From the NCBI GenBank assembly GCA_029259455.1, contig JAPDIT010000053.1, forward strand, positions 1 through 33,037: 33,037 nt of DNA, in the 5' to 3' direction. This document shows, one piece after another, positions 14,606 to 23,972 of this stretch (positions are counted from its first letter, which is position 1; each line of letters starts with the position of its first letter). The position numbers and the translations under genes are program-made. This DNA comes from Archaeoglobi archaeon (GTDB lineage: Archaea > Halobacteriota > Archaeoglobi > Archaeoglobales > Archaeoglobaceae). A model generated the notes under the pieces. The model searched no databases. It had not been told where the DNA came from and was given only the letters and a program-made list of their open reading frames with translations.

Positions 14606-15658
14606 CTAAACAACCCAGTCTTTCAACTCTATTTTTCTACCCCTGATTTTCGCAAACACGACTCTCAGAAGTGATAGAAGGCAAATTATCGTCCAGAGAG
14701 GGGAGTAAATGAAGTAATAGATAGGCAGGACTTTCAGGTCTATCCTGTAGTCAAGCGATTTGGATGCGAAAAGAATTATAACTGACCAAGCAGTGAAAGA
14801 TGCAAGTCCTGCAATCAAATTTCTCAGGTTCTCAATCTCGTAAAAGGCCAGTATCGTTACCGAAGCGATTTTTGGTGAAAGCAGGGCTAAGAAAGGTAGT
14901 ATTAGGTAAAGAAGTTTTGTGATGTGGCTTTCCGTGAAAAGCAATGACACCATCAAACCGAAAATTGCCGGGTAGAAAAGCACCAGATACGGCACCCACA
15001 AACGGGGTCGCAGGAGGATTGCGGAGATGTTTTCAACGAAAACCTCCGCTCCACCGATACTCCACCTCTCCCTCTGCCTGAACCACTCCCCAATGGTTTT
15101 TGGGGGTGCTGTGAAGGCCTTTCCGCACACTGCAAACCTGTATCCTTTCAACGCAGCCCTCACACCAAGTTCTGTGTCCTCGTTCACCTTACCTCTGAAT
15201 CCACCCAATTCCTCAAAAACTCGCTTTTTTATCAAAAAAGCCGCACCGTTGACTCCGAGGCACGAGCCAAACTTTGATGCCAGCTTGGCACACATCGCCA
15301 TAACAAGGTAGTCCACAGCAACAAGTTTCTCAAGCAGCCCTTTTCCCCTGACCTCCTTTACGACCTCAACAACATCCGCCCCGTCTAGACCGGAAAGGTT
15401 GCTGATCACCGTGTCCGAATCCAGGAAAAGCAGAAACTCACCATTGGCCATTCTCGCAGCGTCATTCAAAGCTCTCCATTTTCCCCTCCTCTTTTCGCTT
15501 ACCGTAGCCCTGATATTGTACTTTCTCACCACCTCCATAACTTCCTCGTCTGGCTCGTCAGCAGCGAGAATTATATCAAAACCTTCCTTTTTCAGCCGTC
15601 TGACGTTCTTTTCAAGAAGCTCAGCATTTTTGTACACCGGAATCACTGCTGTTTTCAC
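14606..15658 (-). CDS. Membrane-associated family 2 glycosyltransferase
   Basis: GT2 motifs: DSDT, NEDTELG, QRERWSIGG (D,D,D,QxxRW type) followed by several hydrophobic segments at the C-terminus. Confidence 0.85.
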   Translation of the reverse strand: MKTAVIPVYKNAELLEKNVRRLKKEGFDIILAADEPDEEVMEVVRKYNIRATVSEKRRGKWRALNDAARMANGEFLLFLDSDTVISNLSGLDGADVVEVVKEVRGKGLLEKLVAVDYLVMAMCAKLASKFGSCLGVNGAAFLIKKRVFEELGGFRGKVNEDTELGVRAALKGYRFAVCGKAFTAPPKTIGEWFRQRERWSIGGAEVFVENISAILLRPRLWVPYLVLFYPAIFGLMVSLLFTESHITKLLYLILPFLALLSPKIASVTILAFYEIENLRNLIAGLASFTAWSVIILFASKSLDYRIDLKVLPIYYFIYSPLWTIICLLSLLRVVFAKIRGRKIELKDWVV

Positions 15659-15705
15659 AAGGAGTCAACATCGCCTCGCTACAAAAAGGTTATAGGAATG
15701 GCTAA

Positions 15706-15719
15706 GTTTTTAAATTCCT
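15706..15719 (+). promoter_or_regulatory. Putative TATA element upstream of the response regulator
   Basis: aagtttttaaattcc about 25-30 nt upstream of the start region, in the intergenic gap divergent to the glycosyltransferase. Confidence 0.35.
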
Positions 15720-15746
15720 CAGGCCTAATTTTTACAGGTGTGGAGA

Positions 15747-16100
15747 ATGATCAAGATTATGGTCGTTGATGATGAAGTTGCCATGAGAGAAATCCTCAAA
15801 ATAATGCTTAAAGATTACAGGGTGATTGAAGCTTCAAATGGGAGGGAAGCTGTTGAGCTATACAAGAAAGAAAAGCCCCACGTCGTGCTGATGGACATCA
15901 TGATGCCTCTTATGAATGGTATTGAGGCCACGTCTGAAATCAAGAAAATTGACCCTGAGGCAAAAATAATTGCCATTACAGCTTACGCAAGTTCTAAAGG
16001 AGAGAAGGTCTTGGATGCTGGAGCTGATCACATCCTTAAGAAACCGTTTACGAGGAGGGAAGTTGTTGAGCTTATAAACAGTATTCTAAACTCGACCTGA
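15747..16100 (+). CDS. CheY-like single-domain response regulator (receiver domain only)
   Basis: MIKIMVVDDEVAMREILKIML..., phosphoacceptor region VVLMDIMMPLMNGIEA, conserved K (HILKKPF). The track starts at a GTG at 15738; the ATG at 15747 matches the usual N-terminus better. Confidence 0.9.
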   Translation: MIKIMVVDDEVAMREILKIMLKDYRVIEASNGREAVELYKKEKPHVVLMDIMMPLMNGIEATSEIKKIDPEAKIIAITAYASSKGEKVLDAGADHILKKPFTRREVVELINSILNST

Positions 16101-16113
16101 TGGTGTTGCAATA

Positions 16114-16124
16114 ACTATATATAA
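16114..16124 (+). promoter_or_regulatory. Putative TATA promoter for dnaG
   Basis: aactatatataag at the expected distance (about 25 nt) upstream of the 16146-16148 region; SD aggagg at 16165-16170. Confidence 0.5.
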
Positions 16125-16180
16125 GGCCGAACAGGAATTTTTACTGGATGTCATCCGACATTAAAGGAGGTATGGTAACA

Positions 16181-17347
16181 ATGAAAGCTAATGACACTAC
16201 GAAATACTTAATTCATGCTGAAATAGAAGCAGAAGGTGTTGTCGAGCGTCCTGACGTAGTGGGGGCTATATTTGGTCAAACAGAGGGGTTGCTGGGTGGA
16301 GACTTGGATCTGAGAGAGCTGCAGAAGACGGGCAGAATAGGAAGAATTGAGGTGAAGATAGAGAGCAAGGGAGGAAGAAGCGCTGGGGAAATAAAGGTAC
16401 CATCGAGCCTCGATAAGGTCGAGACTGCCATACTCGCTGCCGCGCTTGAAACGATTGAGCGAGTTGGACCATGCTCTGCAAGGATTAAAGTGCTTAAAAT
16501 CGAAGATGTGAGGGCAAGCAAGAGAAAGAAAATAGTGGAGAGGGCAATGGATATCCTCAGGGAGCACTTTGAAGAACCAGAAATTGAATCGGAGAGAATA
16601 GTTGAAATTGTAAGGCAGGCGATAAGGGCTGACGAGATTGTTGAGTACGGAGAGGAAAAGCTTCCGGCAGGCCCGGCGATTGATGAATCAGATGCGATAA
16701 TCGTTGTTGAAGGGAGGGCTGACGTGCTGAACTTGCTGAGGCATGGAATCAAGAACGTGATTGCAGTGGAGGGAACGAACATTCCAAAAACTATCGTAGA
16801 ACTGAGCAAGAAAAAGACTGTTACGGCATTTCTCGATGGAGACAGGGGTGGAGACCTCATTCTGAAAGAGTTGCTGCAGGTTGCTGAGGTTGACTACGTA
16901 GCAAGAGCGCCAGAAGGAAAGGAGGTTGAGGAGTTGACTCAGAAGGAGATACTGAAGTCCCTCAGAAACAAGGTGCCGGTTGAGCAGCTTCACGTACTGA
17001 AAAAGGAGGTAAGAGAGGGCAGGGAGAAGGAGAAAACGGTAGAAAAACCAAAGGAGGGCATTTCTGACGTCCTCAGGAAGCACACGGAGTCTGTGAAGGG
17101 CAGGCTGGCTGCAAGAGTTCTTGACAGGAACTTGAACCTCATAAAGGAGGTTCCTGTAAGAGATCTCGTAAAGATTTTGAAAACGAACAATATGAAGGGC
17201 AGCGCAATAGTGTTTGATGGAATTATAACGCAGAGGCTTATTGACCTTGCAGCGAAAAAGGAGTTTGATTACATTGTCGGAGTCAGACTTGGAAGCGTTG
17301 TTAAAGTTCCCACATCACTCAGAGTCATCACTTTCGATCAACTTTAA
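16181..17347 (+). CDS. dnaG: Archaeal DnaG-like primase (TOPRIM domain; exosome-associated in other archaea)
   Basis: DDTTKYLIHAEIEAEGVVERPDVVGAIFGQTEGLLG-type N-terminus and TOPRIM motifs AIIVVEGRADVLNLLRHGIKNVIAVEGTNIP and TVTAFLDGDRGGDLILKELL. SD spacing favours the ATG at 16181 over the track start at 16148. Confidence 0.93.
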   Translation: MKANDTTKYLIHAEIEAEGVVERPDVVGAIFGQTEGLLGGDLDLRELQKTGRIGRIEVKIESKGGRSAGEIKVPSSLDKVETAILAAALETIERVGPCSARIKVLKIEDVRASKRKKIVERAMDILREHFEEPEIESERIVEIVRQAIRADEIVEYGEEKLPAGPAIDESDAIIVVEGRADVLNLLRHGIKNVIAVEGTNIPKTIVELSKKKTVTAFLDGDRGGDLILKELLQVAEVDYVARAPEGKEVEELTQKEILKSLRNKVPVEQLHVLKKEVREGREKEKTVEKPKEGISDVLRKHTESVKGRLAARVLDRNLNLIKEVPVRDLVKILKTNNMKGSAIVFDGIITQRLIDLAAKKEFDYIVGVRLGSVVKVPTSLRVITFDQL

Positions 17348-17869
17348 TTTTTTAACTTCTACAGCTTTGAGTATTAAATCTGCAACTCCTTCTGCATCAA
17401 AGCTTCCCGAATTTATTATTAAATCGTAAATCGTCCAGTTGTCTATGTCAATGCTGTAGAATTTCCAGTATCGCCTCTTTTCGAGCTCTTCTCTCAACTT
17501 CGTTTCCTGCCTTACAGCTGCTAAATCTTTTCCCTCTCTCTTCGCTATCCTCGAATACCTTATTTCAGGATCGGCAAAAATCCAGACTTTGAGGTCAGCG
17601 TTTTTAACGAACCAGCCTGAGAGTCTACCCTCCACTACGACGTCTTTCTCCTTCTCCGCCATCTCTTTTTGAGTCTGGTCTATGAGATTGTCAATCTCCG
17701 GGTTCTCCTCTGCGTACCGACTGAATTCTTCAACCGTCATCCCTTTTTTTGCTGCCAACTGTCTGAAAACATCTCCGGCAGAAATGAGCTTTAACCCAAG
17801 CTTTTGAGCAACAATTTTTGCAACAGTCGTTGTACCACTTCCAGGAGGTCCAGAAATGGTTATTTTCAT
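17315..17869 (-). CDS. cmk: Cytidylate kinase (archaeal type)
   Basis: MKITISGPPGSGTTTVAKIVAQKLGLKLISAGDVFRQLAAKKGM...VVVEGRLSGWF...KVWIFADPEIRYSRIAKREG. The track starts at a GTG at 17878. Confidence 0.93.
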   Translation of the reverse strand: MKITISGPPGSGTTTVAKIVAQKLGLKLISAGDVFRQLAAKKGMTVEEFSRYAEENPEIDNLIDQTQKEMAEKEKDVVVEGRLSGWFVKNADLKVWIFADPEIRYSRIAKREGKDLAAVRQETKLREELEKRRYWKFYSIDIDNWTIYDLIINSGSFDAEGVADLILKAVEVKKLKLIESDDSE

Positions 17870-17870
17870 A

Positions 17871-18536
17871 TCAAACACCGACCTTCAAGATCTTTTTTAT
17901 GACCTGACCAAAGGTTATCGAGCAGAGCAGATACCAGAAAAGCCACCAGGGGAAAATCAGAACCGGCGTAACGACGTGAATCTGACCTAAAAACGGTGAG
18001 TTTACGGTATACAGGTCTGGATTAAGGGTTTTCAAAAAAGTTTCGGGAAGCTTTGTAGTAAGGTTACCGTAGTTTGTTGTTCCGGTTATAAGCTCATAGC
18101 TTGCTGATGCTTTCTCCCAGAGCCAGGCAAAAATTGGTATAGTAACGACAAAGGTGTAGAACATAGGCTTGAACTGCATCGACATCATTTCACTCTGAAG
18201 CTGCTGAATTTCCTGCTTTTTTTCTTCAAGCTGCTTCAGCTTGAACTGGTTTTTCTGCTTCGTAGCTTCCATGTACTCCTTTTGGTACTCCCTCATAATC
18301 TCCTGCAGTTCTTTCAGTCTTCTGTGGTTTATGGTGTACTTCTGAATGAGGTTAGAATACATGCCGGTGAGAATGGACATTATCAGGATAACGATGTGGA
18401 ATGGATATGAAGAGAAAGGAAACATTACCGACTCTACAATCAGTCCAAGTTCAAGGCGAAAGTCCCTGCTGAATATTATTCCAACAAAAAGGAGGGCTCC
18501 AAGTATCATTATGAACCTTGAAATCACGCGCTTCAT
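17871..18536 (-). CDS. DUF106 membrane protein (archaeal YidC-like / EMC3-TMCO1 superfamily)
   Basis: N-terminal hydrophobic segments, a central cytoplasmic coiled-coil (LKELQEIMREYQKEYMEATKQKNQFKLKQLEEKKQEIQQLQSEMMSMQFKPMFYTFVVTIPIF), and location beside secY. Confidence 0.88.
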   Translation of the reverse strand: MKRVISRFIMILGALLFVGIIFSRDFRLELGLIVESVMFPFSSYPFHIVILIMSILTGMYSNLIQKYTINHRRLKELQEIMREYQKEYMEATKQKNQFKLKQLEEKKQEIQQLQSEMMSMQFKPMFYTFVVTIPIFAWLWEKASASYELITGTTNYGNLTTKLPETFLKTLNPDLYTVNSPFLGQIHVVTPVLIFPWWLFWYLLCSITFGQVIKKILKVGV

Positions 18537-20023
18537 ACTTCTTCACCGAGCATCCTTCTGATGAGCGGGTGCATTTCGGTAAGCCGCTCTTTCGCCAAGT
18601 CTTCGTAGAATCTGTATGCGATGCTGACTGCCAGCAGCAATCCTGTACCGCTCACATTTCCAATTGTCCCGAGCATGTTCGCGATGAGTGTCAGGATGCC
18701 GATTATTGCTCCGCCAAGAACTGTAACCTTTGGGATGTATCTTGAGAGAACTCTCTCAAGGACTTGAGGGGACTTCCTGAATCCCGGGACCTGCATTCCC
18801 GACTTGGCTATCTGAGATGCGACGGTTCTTGCGTCCATTCCGCTTGTCTCGACCCAGAACCAGGCAAAGAGTATGCCACCCGCAATAAGTATTGTGGCAT
18901 CAACGATGAGGTGCAGAATTATCATCCAGTCTGGAATCGATGCAAATGCAGCCCCTTGAGATTTGAACAGCGCTGGCACCCAGTCGTATGGACTTCTTAT
19001 TGGCTGCAGGAAGAACATCAACCCGCTGACAGCTTTGCCATTAACAAATTCACCGAAAATTGTTATCCCCCTTGCGTGCAAAATCTGACCAAAAGCTACG
19101 ATGTTCGCCTGCAAAGCTCTGACGAAGATCATGGGCAAAACGCTGGCGTAAATGAGCTTTATTGGAAATCTACCCCTCGCACCTCTCGCCATTGCATGGG
19201 CGAGCGGGATTTCAACTCTCGTCCCCTCAAAGAATACAACGAGTAGGATTATTATAGCAGTGGTTATCAAAGCCAGAATTCCTCCTTGGATGAACAGGAA
19301 TGCAAGACCGCTTCCGGTGAAAAGCTGATCGAGCGGGTAGTTCTGAACTATCCATATCCACCTTGGTATAATTCCTGCCGGTATCTTTGAGTTCGGCGGG
19401 ATGACCCAGTTGAAAAGTCCTACAACGATGGATTGAGCTATTCCAGCCAGGATGAAGAGCGAGACACCACTCCCAATACCCCACTTGGAAACAACCTCAT
19501 CCATATAAACGATAAGAACTCCACCTATGAAGAGCTGGATGAATATCAGGAAAGATATTAAGCCGGGTGGAACGCCAAGCTGGGCTGCGAGGTTTAAGTC
19601 TGGCTTTAAAAGTCCTCCGGCAACTTGAGGAAGAGCCTCAGCGGCTATCATCACAAATACGAGGAAGCGCTGGAAGTCCTGATATGCAGCCCTATCTTCG
19701 GGATTGGCTAAATCAAGACGTATTATTCCCGCTCCGACGAGAAGCTGAAGTATGATTGAGGCTGTAACGATTGGCCCTATACCTAGGGCTATAATAGAGC
19801 CCGTAGCACCAGCAAAAAGAGCTCTGTATGCAGCAAAAATATCTATGGATTCTGGCGACAGTCCAAAAACGGGAACGTTTGAGAGGATGAAGTACAGGAG
19901 AAGTATGGCCACAGTCCAAGCAAATTTCTCTCTGAAGTGGACATGACCCTTTGGTCTCTCAACACTGGGAATACGTTCAAAATAAGGTTGTAGGGCTCTT
20001 ATCATTGAGTCCAATTCGACCAA
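18533..20023 (-). CDS. secY: Preprotein translocase subunit SecY
   Basis: Multi-spanning protein with GSGVSLFILAGIAQSIVVGLFNW, FEGTRVEIPLAHAMARGARGRFPIKLIYASVLPMIFVRALQANI and C-terminal GTGLLLAVSIAYRFYEDL; actual start may be the Met at 20005. Confidence 0.97.
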   Translation of the reverse strand: MVELDSMIRALQPYFERIPSVERPKGHVHFREKFAWTVAILLLYFILSNVPVFGLSPESIDIFAAYRALFAGATGSIIALGIGPIVTASIILQLLVGAGIIRLDLANPEDRAAYQDFQRFLVFVMIAAEALPQVAGGLLKPDLNLAAQLGVPPGLISFLIFIQLFIGGVLIVYMDEVVSKWGIGSGVSLFILAGIAQSIVVGLFNWVIPPNSKIPAGIIPRWIWIVQNYPLDQLFTGSGLAFLFIQGGILALITTAIIILLVVFFEGTRVEIPLAHAMARGARGRFPIKLIYASVLPMIFVRALQANIVAFGQILHARGITIFGEFVNGKAVSGLMFFLQPIRSPYDWVPALFKSQGAAFASIPDWMIILHLIVDATILIAGGILFAWFWVETSGMDARTVASQIAKSGMQVPGFRKSPQVLERVLSRYIPKVTVLGGAIIGILTLIANMLGTIGNVSGTGLLLAVSIAYRFYEDLAKERLTEMHPLIRRMLGEEV

Positions 20024-20028
20024 CCCCT

Positions 20029-20559
20029 TTACTCGGCAATCACCTTACCGTCGGCAGCTTCAATCTTCTCCACAGCTTTAGGTGTGGCCTCAAAAACTCT
20101 AACCTCGATTTTCCTCGTAACTTTTCCGCTACCAAGGAGCTTGGAGTATCCGAGTTCAGTCAGGTCAATTTTGTAGACATCCCCATCCTTTTCTGCCAGA
20201 CCGAGACTCGCAAGTCTGTCGATGATTTCATCAAGTTCACCGGCATTTAGCTCGGGCCTTGAGTAAAGGAAGCGGTAGGTGTAGTCGTCGAGCCTTCCTT
20301 CTTTTTTGAGCCACCTGAGAGTCTCTCTTACTGCCTGAGCGTTAGGATACTCTTTTGTGAGTACCTTAGGCCTAGTAAACCCATGCTTGCCAAACTGGTA
20401 CTCCCCCTTCTTTGCGAGTTTGATGAATTTGAGGTACTTGTGCTTGTGAACACCTGCATTACCAGCTCCTCCTCTGCTGCCCCTTCCCCTTCTCTTCTTG
20501 TGGCTTCCCCAGCCGAATGTTCTTGATCCACGGAACTTCTTAACTTTCTTCTTTGGCAT
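20029..20559 (-). CDS. rpl15: 50S ribosomal protein L15
   Basis: MPKKKVKKFRGSRTFGWGSHKKRRGRGSRGGAGNAGVHKHKYLKF. Confidence 0.95.
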   Translation of the reverse strand: MPKKKVKKFRGSRTFGWGSHKKRRGRGSRGGAGNAGVHKHKYLKFIKLAKKGEYQFGKHGFTRPKVLTKEYPNAQAVRETLRWLKKEGRLDDYTYRFLYSRPELNAGELDEIIDRLASLGLAEKDGDVYKIDLTELGYSKLLGSGKVTRKIEVRVFEATPKAVEKIEAADGKVIAE

Positions 20560-20563
20560 AGAC

Positions 20564-21022
20564 TCACCTCATCTTGTAAAGCAATTTGTTTATGTCTTCA
20601 CCATGGTAACCCAAATTGCCTCTCGGATAGTGCCATTTAATGTTTTTTATCCCCTTTCTCGGTGGGTGCAACCTGAACACTGGCTTCAAGTCCGGCAAGT
20701 CCTTGAGGCTTGCCTTCCCCTCGACAACGGCTTTTGCGAAGTCCTCAATAGTCTCGTAACCAGTTTTTTCCTTTACGTACTCATCCGTCAGCTTCCTGTC
20801 TCCAGTAAGCCTTCCTCTCAACCTAAGAAGCAGTGCAAGAGTCTCTGCGTTGATCTCGCCAAACGCAACGTAATCCTTAACAACCTGGAGCATTCCTCTG
20901 TAGGAAGGTGTGTCTGGAACAACAACGCAGTGGTATTTCCTGTGTAACCTGAGCATTTTCAGCGTTTCCTTTATCTTGCGATGCACATCAACTGTCCCCC
21001 TCATCCTAACAACTGCAAACAT
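20564..21022 (-). CDS. rpl30: 50S ribosomal protein L30
   Basis: [57 protein letters not shown]...[37 protein letters not shown]. Confidence 0.95.
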   Translation of the reverse strand: MFAVVRMRGTVDVHRKIKETLKMLRLHRKYHCVVVPDTPSYRGMLQVVKDYVAFGEINAETLALLLRLRGRLTGDRKLTDEYVKEKTGYETIEDFAKAVVEGKASLKDLPDLKPVFRLHPPRKGIKNIKWHYPRGNLGYHGEDINKLLYKMR

Positions 21023-21028
21023 CTTCGA

Positions 21029-21625
21029 TCACCTCTTTATGTACATTGTCTTCTTCAAAGCTTCATAGGTCGCCTTTGCAAAGTTTACGGTCGTCTTGGT
21101 CTGCCCCTTGGTAAAGCTCCAGACATCCTTGACTCCAGCAAGCTCTATAACCCTCTTTGCCACGTCTCCAGCCACAATTCCGAGACCCTTTGGTCCTGGA
21201 ATCAGTGTAACCCTGACACTTCCACTTGTTCCGGTCACTTTAAATGGAAGTGAGTGGTCTCCACCGCACCCGCACTCCCATGAGCCGCAGCCTCTCTGAA
21301 CCTTGAAGATGTTGAGCTTAGCGTTGTTGATAGCCTTCTGAATTGCCGGAGCAACTTGAGAAGCTTTTCCTGTTCCAACTCCAACGTAACCGTTTCTGTT
21401 GCCGACCACAGCGGTAACTCTGAACTTCGTCCTCCTTCCGCTGTCGGTCATCCTCTGAACCATGGTAATCTCCAGAACGTCATCCTCCAAATCTGGAAGG
21501 AGCACATCAACTATTTCGGGCTCCTTGAGAGGAAGGTTGCTCGCAAGGGCCTCATCCATGGTCTTTATTTTTCCGTCCGCAACCAGTCTCCCGAGTTTTG
21601 TTCTTGGCACCCAGTCCTCGGTCAC
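21029..21625 (-). CDS. rps5: 30S ribosomal protein S5
   Basis: [52 protein letters not shown]...[30 protein letters not shown]. Confidence 0.96.
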   Translation of the reverse strand: MTEDWVPRTKLGRLVADGKIKTMDEALASNLPLKEPEIVDVLLPDLEDDVLEITMVQRMTDSGRRTKFRVTAVVGNRNGYVGVGTGKASQVAPAIQKAINNAKLNIFKVQRGCGSWECGCGGDHSLPFKVTGTSGSVRVTLIPGPKGLGIVAGDVAKRVIELAGVKDVWSFTKGQTKTTVNFAKATYEALKKTMYIKR

Positions 21626-22194
21626 GATATCACCATCAGCTTCTCCTTAACTTCATCAACGTGAGCAGGAAGATCTGAGGGCTTCAATCCTCTCTTCTCA
21701 TATTCACCAAACATTTCGGGTTTCATTTCATAGTAAGCTGCGATGTGCTCACCTCTAACTCTTGAATCATCCGGAAGAACTTCTTCGCTGTGGGGAATCT
21801 TAAGTCCCCCTTCAACAGCACCTCTCAACACCGCAAAAACCCTTGACCCCCTCGTTGGCGTGTGGAGGCCGATGTCCAGAACAGCCTCATTGACTCCCTT
21901 CTGAAGAGCTTTCTTGGCAATTAGGATGCCCGTGAGGAAGGCCGCAGGCGTGTTGTTCAAATCACCCTTCCAGCCATAATCTCTCAGCATCGTTGAATCG
22001 ACCCCCACCACCACTTTGTCCCCCTCAGGAGCGTATTCTACAATCTGGGCAATAACTCTCCTGTTGGTGATTCTAACCACTAACCTCGGCTTCCTTGAAA
22101 GGAGGAGCTTTAACCTCTTCCTGTAATTCGTCTTACCTTCCCTTCTTCTTCTTAGGGGAACCTTGTATCTCGGACCTCTTGCCAATTTCATCAC
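21622..22194 (-). CDS. rpl18: 50S ribosomal protein L18
   Basis: [57 protein letters not shown]; archaeal L18. Confidence 0.95.
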   Translation of the reverse strand: MMKLARGPRYKVPLRRRREGKTNYRKRLKLLLSRKPRLVVRITNRRVIAQIVEYAPEGDKVVVGVDSTMLRDYGWKGDLNNTPAAFLTGILIAKKALQKGVNEAVLDIGLHTPTRGSRVFAVLRGAVEGGLKIPHSEEVLPDDSRVRGEHIAAYYEMKPEMFGEYEKRGLKPSDLPAHVDEVKEKLMVIS

Positions 22195-22640
22195 CTCTTC
22201 ATCTGCTCAACATAACTCTTAAGATGAGCAACGCTCCTGAATTCTCCACCCTTAGCCTTTCTGTAGAGTAGTCTGTACGTTGCTCTGTCAATAACACCCT
22301 CGGCTTTCATCTGCCTCAGCACCTTTCTTAGAGCCCTTATTCTGAGAATCCACATTCTCTTCCTTGCCATTCTTGCCCCCTTGGCCCCCTTTCTGCTACC
22401 GTGACCTCTTCTTCTCCCTTTCTTCTTCTGAAGCTTCTTTTTGTTTATTCTCGCCCTGCTAACACCATTTATGGGTTTTCTCTTTATAACACCCTGCTCG
22501 ATCAGTTCCCTTATATCCTGCTTCGTAGCTGCTGTTGCGATATCTTCCAGTGCTGTAGGATCGAACCATACCCTGTTCTCTCCGCACTTCAGTACAGATG
22601 CCGCAAGTCTGCGCTGCAATCTCAAATCCATAGCCATCAC
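22191..22640 (-). CDS. rpl19e: 50S ribosomal protein L19e
   Basis: [88 protein letters not shown]. Confidence 0.96.
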   Translation of the reverse strand: MMAMDLRLQRRLAASVLKCGENRVWFDPTALEDIATAATKQDIRELIEQGVIKRKPINGVSRARINKKKLQKKKGRRRGHGSRKGAKGARMARKRMWILRIRALRKVLRQMKAEGVIDRATYRLLYRKAKGGEFRSVAHLKSYVEQMKR

Positions 22641-23029
22641 CCTGCAGGGTTGAGAACTTTAATTCCCAGTTCCTTTGCTTTATCCTCAATCGCTAACCTC
22701 TTCTTCATTCCAACACATGAGGCGATCCTTACCGCCTGCCTTTCTTTGTCAATTTTGTCCAAGTCTGCAGGATTATAGACAAGAACCTCCTCATAACCGC
22801 TCGGATGCAAACCTCTCACCGCTTTTGGAGAGCCGAATCCAACGTTTACCGGAATTCTGCCACTCCACTTACCGCCATATCTTCTTCTCAGCTTGTTGAA
22901 CAGACCTCTCGGCCTTCTCCAGCTTTTGTTTCTCAGCCTTAACTTCTTGTTCCAGCAGTACCTTCTGAACTCTGGCTTTCTTGCTTTCTGTCTTCTCCTA
23001 ACCTTAAGAAGTCTTTTCTGCTCCATCAT
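22637..23029 (-). CDS. rpl32e: 50S ribosomal protein L32e
   Basis: MMEQKRLLKVRRRQKARKPEFRRYCWNKKLRLRNKSWRRPRGLFNKLRRRYGGKWSGRIPVNVGFGSPKAVRGLHPSGYEEVLVYNPADLD; start refined from the track (23077). Confidence 0.95.
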   Translation of the reverse strand: MMEQKRLLKVRRRQKARKPEFRRYCWNKKLRLRNKSWRRPRGLFNKLRRRYGGKWSGRIPVNVGFGSPKAVRGLHPSGYEEVLVYNPADLDKIDKERQAVRIASCVGMKKRLAIEDKAKELGIKVLNPAG

Positions 23030-23036
23030 GATCACC

Positions 23037-23603
23037 TCAGGGCTTCTTGACGATGTAGATCCCGTCCTGGAAAACACGCGGGTCCCTTCTCTTAATTTTC
23101 GTCGCCTGTTCGAGGTTTGCTGCAGTTTGACCGCACTCCTCTATGTCTACTCCTCTCACGTAAATGTCCTGACCTCTCACTTCAACCTGTGCCCTTCCGA
23201 CTATCTTTGCCCTTCTTGGATGTTTCTCACCAATGAAGTTCTCAATTACGACCTCATTACCCTCAACCCTGACCTTGATCGGGAAGTGAGCATAAACAAC
23301 TTTCAAATGGTACTCGAAACCGTCTTTAACGCCAGTTATGAGGTTTTCAATGTGTCCTGCAAAGGTTCCAACAATCGCCTTGTGTTTTTTCTTTGGAGAG
23401 GTTGTGTAAACTCTCACTTTTCCGTCTTCAGCCTCAATGAAAACTCCTCTGTACTTCAGATATTTCGTGTTCTCCCCCTTTGGCCCAACGGCCTTCAATA
23501 TGTATCCTCTAAAGCTATCGCCCTCTATGGTTATCTGTACATCCTCTGGCACCTCAACAACTCTTTCCTCGTAAACCTCAGTAGACGTAAGCAAGGAGAA
23601 CAC
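23037..23603 (-). CDS. rpl6: 50S ribosomal protein L6
   Basis: [113 protein letters not shown]. Start codon uncertain (GTG at 23603 or TTG at 23594). Confidence 0.95.
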   Translation of the reverse strand: MFSLLTSTEVYEERVVEVPEDVQITIEGDSFRGYILKAVGPKGENTKYLKYRGVFIEAEDGKVRVYTTSPKKKHKAIVGTFAGHIENLITGVKDGFEYHLKVVYAHFPIKVRVEGNEVVIENFIGEKHPRRAKIVGRAQVEVRGQDIYVRGVDIEECGQTAANLEQATKIKRRDPRVFQDGIYIVKKP

Positions 23604-23967
23604 CCCCTAGTCTCATTTTTCTCGCATCTTTCTGGGACATAACACCTTTTGTAGTTGAGACTATCAGAATTCCGAAATCTCTTGCGGGGAGGTATCTTTT
23701 CTCGTACATCTCGTATTCTGTAACTGACGACGAGAATCTCGGCCTGATAGCTCCGCAATCGTTGATGTTTCCTGAAAGCTCAACAATGAACTTACCTCCT
23801 CTATGGTTTTCAACGTACTCAAAGCCTTTTATGTATCCGTAATCTTTCATGACTTTAAGCACGTTACCGATGAGCTTCGAAGCGGGCTTTATTTCACACT
23901 TCTTTTTACCGACCATTTCAGCGTTCTTTATTGCTATCATTGCATTAGACAGCGTATCGACGCTCAT
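23578..23967 (-). CDS. rps8: 30S ribosomal protein S8
   Basis: [69 protein letters not shown]...[37 protein letters not shown]; start refined from 23976. Confidence 0.96.
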   Translation of the reverse strand: MSVDTLSNAMIAIKNAEMVGKKKCEIKPASKLIGNVLKVMKDYGYIKGFEYVENHRGGKFIVELSGNINDCGAIRPRFSSSVTEYEMYEKRYLPARDFGILIVSTTKGVMSQKDARKMRLGGVLLAYVY

Positions 23968-23972
23968 AACCA

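Noticed and set aside
16276-16860. 194-aa minus-strand ORF antisense to dnaG
   Set aside because: Antisense shadow; no domain-like features.
18764-19246. 160-aa plus-strand ORF antisense to secY
   Set aside because: secY is unambiguous on the other strand; the ORF has no recognisable motif.
22893-23642. 249-aa plus-strand ORF antisense to rpl32e/rpl6/rps8
   Set aside because: Covers three well-identified ribosomal protein genes on the opposite strand; Leu/Ser/Phe-rich translation typical of antisense to charged proteins.
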